NCBI GenBank assembly: GCA_017626045.1
Contig: JAGAJP010000032.1
Coordinates: forward strand, 1-32,530
Origin: Muribaculaceae bacterium
GTDB lineage: Bacteria > Bacteroidota > Bacteroidia > Bacteroidales > Muribaculaceae
DNA: 32,530 nucleotides
Direction: 5' to 3'
Positions 29,374 through 32,530 of this stretch are shown in pieces. Positions within the stretch are counted from its first letter, which is position 1. Each line of letters opens with the position of its first letter. Below the pieces are notes generated by a model that saw only the letters and a program-made list of their open reading frames with translations, was not told where the DNA came from and made no database searches. The position numbers were made by a program, and so were the translations under genes.

Positions 29374-32016
29374 TTATCTTCTTTTGCTGGTTTTTCTTTT
29401 GTTTACACCCTTCACTTTGGCAGGCTCGCTTGCGTAAGTCGCTTTGACGTTGTCAATGGTCAGAACCGAGCCGGTGGCTACAGCTTTGTATTGGTTGGTC
29501 GGTACAACTGCGTTTTCGTTCTTTTTATTGTCTTTCAGTTCTGATCCGGTTGGAATGTGTATTGGAGGAGTTTGCTGGTTTGAACTTTTGAAACTGATTA
29601 TCAATTTTGATGCTTTTCTTCCCCAAAGAGAATAATCAAACTTGACTGTTTCACTCCCTGAACCGGATGACAATGTAAAGGTCTTTGTTCCGAGTTTGTT
29701 GTTCTCAGAGTCCAATATTTCAATGAGAGCATATCCGTGGTCTTCGTTTAAAGGGGTGTAGTTATAGTCGAAAGATATGCTGCTGGGTCTGCTTGAGAAC
29801 GCCAAACCATCATTCCTACTTACAGTTCCATTAAATGAATATGAGCCAAGGAATACTTCTCCTGCGGCTTTCTCCAGTTGTGAGTCAGAAGGCGTATTGG
29901 TACAATAATATGTAGTGCCTGCTGCGCTTCCGGATTCGCTGATTTCAACTCCATTGTGGCTATAACCGACGTTTCTCATAAGAACTTTCCCATCTTCAAG
30001 CCAAGATGATGGTACTACATACCATGTGTTTTTATTGGAAGATCCTGCCCATGCGGTCAATTCATTTATAGTACTCCAAGAAGCAGGTAAGTTATACGAG
30101 AAAGATGAGGTATTTTGCTTGTGCGCTAAGAGGGTCACATGCCATTTGCCGCCGACATTGAGAGATCCGCTTTCCAGAGTGCCTCCAACCTGTGAGAAAT
30201 CTCCATTAGGGATAGCGAGCTCGGTTTCGGTGACGAAGCTGCCGTTGCTGTTCCAGTTGTCGTCGCCGGTGATGTTGCTTTCCACTACGTATGTCGCGCC
30301 GGGATCGAGGCCGGTGACGGTGATTATGCCGTTGGCGGCGTCACGGTTTGCGATATGCAGACGTGAGTCTTTGAAGGCTATGTTGTTGATGATGGCGGCA
30401 AGTACTGAACTGTCGTCTTTGCCGATAGCGTTTACCTTCAGGAAGGCGTAACGGCTGAAAGCATCGTATGCCGATATCTTGTAAGCCGGCACGGTGACGG
30501 GCACTATGTATTTGCCCATTTCTTTTGTCTTCTTATAGTAGGCTTTGATTTCAATGTTCGACTTGGTGGTGTTGGGAAGAGATATCGTGAATATATACCG
30601 TTTGGTCTCGAATGCGCGGGTGGAAGTGTTTTCCTCGCAACTCTTGATCGGAGCAGTCTCATGCATTCCGACCGAGTTGACGGCGGTGAAACTGATGTCG
30701 TTGATGGGGTCGAAGCCGTTGTAGTCCATAGTCAGGACTGCCTCGCCGGAACCATATACTATGGTGGGTTCCCCAATCAGTGACAGCTCTATCGGCATAC
30801 TGTTGAAGGTGACGCTCGAGGTCTTGCTGACGGCGCCGTTCTTGTCTTCCACCACAAGCGATATCTTGTGGATGCCCTTGGGGAGTGTCTTGCTGTAGTT
30901 GGTGAGGTCGAGGAGTGCCATTTTGTCTGCCGGGGCTTTAAAGCCGAAACCAATCGCGGATATTCCCGCGTCGGTGATCTGCTGCTTCTGTGCGTCGGTA
31001 GCCGAGCAGAGGTCTATCTCTCTTCCCCATGAGGGTGTGTAGTTGTCAGACTCCACAATCAGGTTCGCTCTCGCTATGGTGCCTTCGGCGTTGACTTTCA
31101 TTGATATTGAAGTGTCGCTGGCGTTGCCTTCAAGCATGTCTACTGTTCCCCCGTCGGTGAAGCCCTCGCAGGTGATCACCGGGGCGGGGGTGGTGAATAG
31201 TTCCTCGGTAAGGTCTATGCTTACTGTCTCTTCTTCGAGCGAGTCGTCGAAAGTCACCTGCAGCGTGGCGTTGCCGTCGGTGTTTTCGGTTACGTCAAGG
31301 GTCACGTTGTGGAGGGTCTTTGCAAGAGGCGCGAATTCACCCACCAGCACTTTGCCGTTGTATCCTTTGTCGTGGGTGGTGAAGTTTACGGAGAGGGCGG
31401 CGTCAATCGGTTCGATGAATGCCGCGCGAGTCTCGTCTTTAGTATAGATGATGTCATCGCTTCTGCCCTCGGTGCGCAGACTTGAGTAGTAGTCGTCCAT
31501 ATAGTTCTGGAAACCCTCGGTGTAGTTTACCTTGACTATGGAGTTTTTCAGTTCCGCGTTAAGGGCGATGTCTTCTTCCTGGCCGGCGAGGAGCGTGATG
31601 GTGCTTGACGCCTCCATATATGGAGCGTCGAAGTCCTGTTTCCCTTTCTCTCCGTAGAAGGCGGTGATGGTATATGTGCCGATTTTGAAATTGCCGTGCA
31701 TGGCGTCATCGTTGAAGTCGGCGAGTGTTGCCCATGTCTTGCTGAAGGAGCCGTCGCTTTTTTCGAGTCGGATGCTGAAGTCTTCCGGTTGGGGAAGGTT
31801 TGTCACAGTTCCGAGTCGTTTTCTGCCGTCCGATTCCTCGCTGCTGCGAAACATCGGTTTTGTGGTTGCGACTTCGTTGTCTGTCGAGAGGGAGAGGTGT
31901 ATAGATGCCGTCTCGTTTGTCTGGTTTCCCCAGGGATTCTCGTCGCTACAGGCGGTCAGCGACAATATTGCCGCCACCGTGCCCGCTATCGGGATGCTGA
32001 TTTTTGAGTGTCCCAT
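29374..32016 (-). CDS. Large DUF4493/PCMD-type lipoprotein (880 aa)
   Basis: The first gene of the operon. The lipobox is LTAC (Cys23), followed by SDENPWGN. The N-terminal part (to about 260) is DUF4493-like: PEDFSIRLEKSDGSF, KIGTYTITAFYG and LNAELKNSIVKVNY. Several Ig-like modules follow (each with a V-D-N/K-G-A-V type loop), then an FN3-like TGLDPGATYVVES. Residues about 601-880 are a diverged PCMD-type domain (AIPNGDFSQ, GEVFLGSYSFNG). The extreme end VKGVNKRKTSKRR is a polybasic tail that the other PCMD proteins here lack. It is probably surface-exposed; ligand unknown. The promoter at 32173-32203 gives a leader of about 150 nt. Confidence 0.8.
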   Translation of the reverse strand: MGHSKISIPIAGTVAAILSLTACSDENPWGNQTNETASIHLSLSTDNEVATTKPMFRSSEESDGRKRLGTVTNLPQPEDFSIRLEKSDGSFSKTWATLADFNDDAMHGNFKIGTYTITAFYGEKGKQDFDAPYMEASSTITLLAGQEEDIALNAELKNSIVKVNYTEGFQNYMDDYYSSLRTEGRSDDIIYTKDETRAAFIEPIDAALSVNFTTHDKGYNGKVLVGEFAPLAKTLHNVTLDVTENTDGNATLQVTFDDSLEEETVSIDLTEELFTTPAPVITCEGFTDGGTVDMLEGNASDTSISMKVNAEGTIARANLIVESDNYTPSWGREIDLCSATDAQKQQITDAGISAIGFGFKAPADKMALLDLTNYSKTLPKGIHKISLVVEDKNGAVSKTSSVTFNSMPIELSLIGEPTIVYGSGEAVLTMDYNGFDPINDISFTAVNSVGMHETAPIKSCEENTSTRAFETKRYIFTISLPNTTKSNIEIKAYYKKTKEMGKYIVPVTVPAYKISAYDAFSRYAFLKVNAIGKDDSSVLAAIINNIAFKDSRLHIANRDAANGIITVTGLDPGATYVVESNITGDDNWNSNGSFVTETELAIPNGDFSQVGGTLESGSLNVGGKWHVTLLAHKQNTSSFSYNLPASWSTINELTAWAGSSNKNTWYVVPSSWLEDGKVLMRNVGYSHNGVEISESGSAAGTTYYCTNTPSDSQLEKAAGEVFLGSYSFNGTVSRNDGLAFSSRPSSISFDYNYTPLNEDHGYALIEILDSENNKLGTKTFTLSSGSGSETVKFDYSLWGRKASKLIISFKSSNQQTPPIHIPTGSELKDNKKNENAVVPTNQYKAVATGSVLTIDNVKATYASEPAKVKGVNKRKTSKRR

Positions 32017-32172
32017 ATCATTATTATTGTAGTTGTTCGTTTATACTTGACCAAGGATTCATATCGGTCTTGCACCTATATTATATATGTATAACTTATA
32101 TAATAAATATGTGTGAACCATAATATACGTACCCATAGTCCATAATTTCGCAATAATTTTGCAACATTTTTG

Positions 32173-32203
32173 CAAAATTAGTAAAAAAAGACAATATATC
32201 AAT
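32173..32203 (-). promoter_or_regulatory. Promoter of the DUF4493 lipoprotein operon
   Basis: On the - strand TAATTTTG (32180-32173) fits TAnnTTTG, and ATTG at 32203-32200, 19 nt upstream, is a three-of-four -33 box. The leader of about 150 nt contains several TTGCAAAA-type runs. No -7 box was seen closer to the ATG. Confidence 0.55.
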
Positions 32204-32317
32204 GAAAAATAGCAAGTATTTCCTAAATTTATCACCATTTGACCATTTTTTTTAACTCCCATCCCGCCCCCTCCAGTCAATGCATAATGCATAATTAGCT
32301 TCGCGAGTGAGGAAAGT

Positions 32318-32342
32318 TCGCGCGAGGCCGCTCCCTCCACAC
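32318..32342 (-). repeat. GGAGGGAGCG element, diverged copy 3
   Basis: On the - strand GTGTGGAGGGAGCG is followed by GCCTCGCGCGA, close to the copies at 4588 and 8571. An AATTAGCTTCGCG motif at 32293-32305 and a 9-bp array at 32364 adjoin it, so three repeat classes meet in this gene-free stretch (32017-32530). Confidence 0.6.
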
Positions 32343-32363
32343 TCCACACTCCGACTTTTTCTA

Positions 32364-32426
32364 ATTAGTCTTATAGCTCCTATAGCTCCTATAGCTATTA
32401 TAGCTCCTATAGATCCTATTAGTCAT
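32364..32426. repeat. 9-bp tandem array (ATAGCTCCT-type), 7 units
   Basis: Units ATTAGTCTT, two ATAGCTCCT, ATAGCTATT, ATAGCTCCT, ATAGATCCT and ATTAGTCAT. This is the same unit, in another phase, as the array at 23430-23492. Confidence 0.85.
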
Positions 32427-32488
32427 TAACACTTCGAAATAAATTTTAACATTTTTTGATTCAGCGGATTCTCAGGGAGTTGCGGTGG

Positions 32489-32496
32489 TAATTTTG
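32489..32496 (+). promoter_or_regulatory. Possible -7 box reading out of the window
   Basis: TAATTTTG fits TAnnTTTG, but no properly spaced TTTG was found. It would serve a + strand gene beyond 32530. Confidence 0.35.
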
Positions 32497-32530
32497 CAAA
32501 AATGTGAATAAAATGTTGCAGGGACTTGCA

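Overview
The window reads as a chromosomal segment of an anaerobic Bacteroidales bacterium, most likely a Muribaculaceae (S24-7)-type gut organism. This placement is inference. It rests on promoters of the Bacteroidota sigma-ABfr type (TTTG, about 20 nt, TAnnTTTG) ahead of several genes, scarce Shine-Dalgarno sites, MenA (menaquinone), a eukaryote-like GlgB, and many DUF4493/PCMD lipoproteins, which are Bacteroidota families. No rRNA, tRNA or CRISPR was found.

Left part (1-8556), mostly + strand: gpmI, a UshA-type 5'-nucleotidase and a GH3 lipoprotein follow each other closely and probably share the gpmI promoter. A small winged-helix protein sits behind a hairpin-rich leader. A roughly 500-base gene-free stretch follows, holding a strong terminator, several hairpins, a perfect 34-bp palindrome and a 9-bp tandem array. 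It ends in a near-ideal promoter driving pepP-dnaB.

Middle (8557-20819), mostly - strand: repeats and a decayed IS3-family element come first, then a GNAT acetyltransferase bracketed by copies of an AATTTAGAATT/GCTTCGCG repeat, and a small membrane protein. The operon efp-GT2-radC reads leftward, back to back with rpmH (51 codons), which reads rightward. Next come menA, tadA, ispH, cmk, glgB, a one-chain ABC-ATPase/TOPRIM (DUF4435-like) protein and ribE. cmk, ispH and tadA overlap one another. The ATPase/TOPRIM protein is the best candidate for an unusual system here: its TOPRIM acidic residues are intact, but its Walker B glutamate is replaced by serine.

Right part (21005-32016), all - strand: an envelope locus. 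Three consecutive lipoproteins (880, 426 and about 753 aa; DUF4493 N-termini, two with FN3-like and PCMD-type C-termini) form a tight operon ending at a strong hairpin. Then come two paralogous outer-membrane barrel proteins overlapping by ATGA, another PCMD lipoprotein, and a DUF4923-like secreted protein with its own promoter. The two barrels lie between two PCMD lipoproteins whose C-terminal domains are clearly related, which suggests a surface assembly.

A striking property of the whole window is its intergenic repeats. 9-bp tandem arrays occur at 5383, 8698, 9967, 20875, 23430 and 32364. Heptamer arrays of the TAATTAC and GAATTTA type, joined to a GCTTCGCG motif, lie at gene edges. A GGAGGGAGCGACCTCC-type hairpin element occurs three times.
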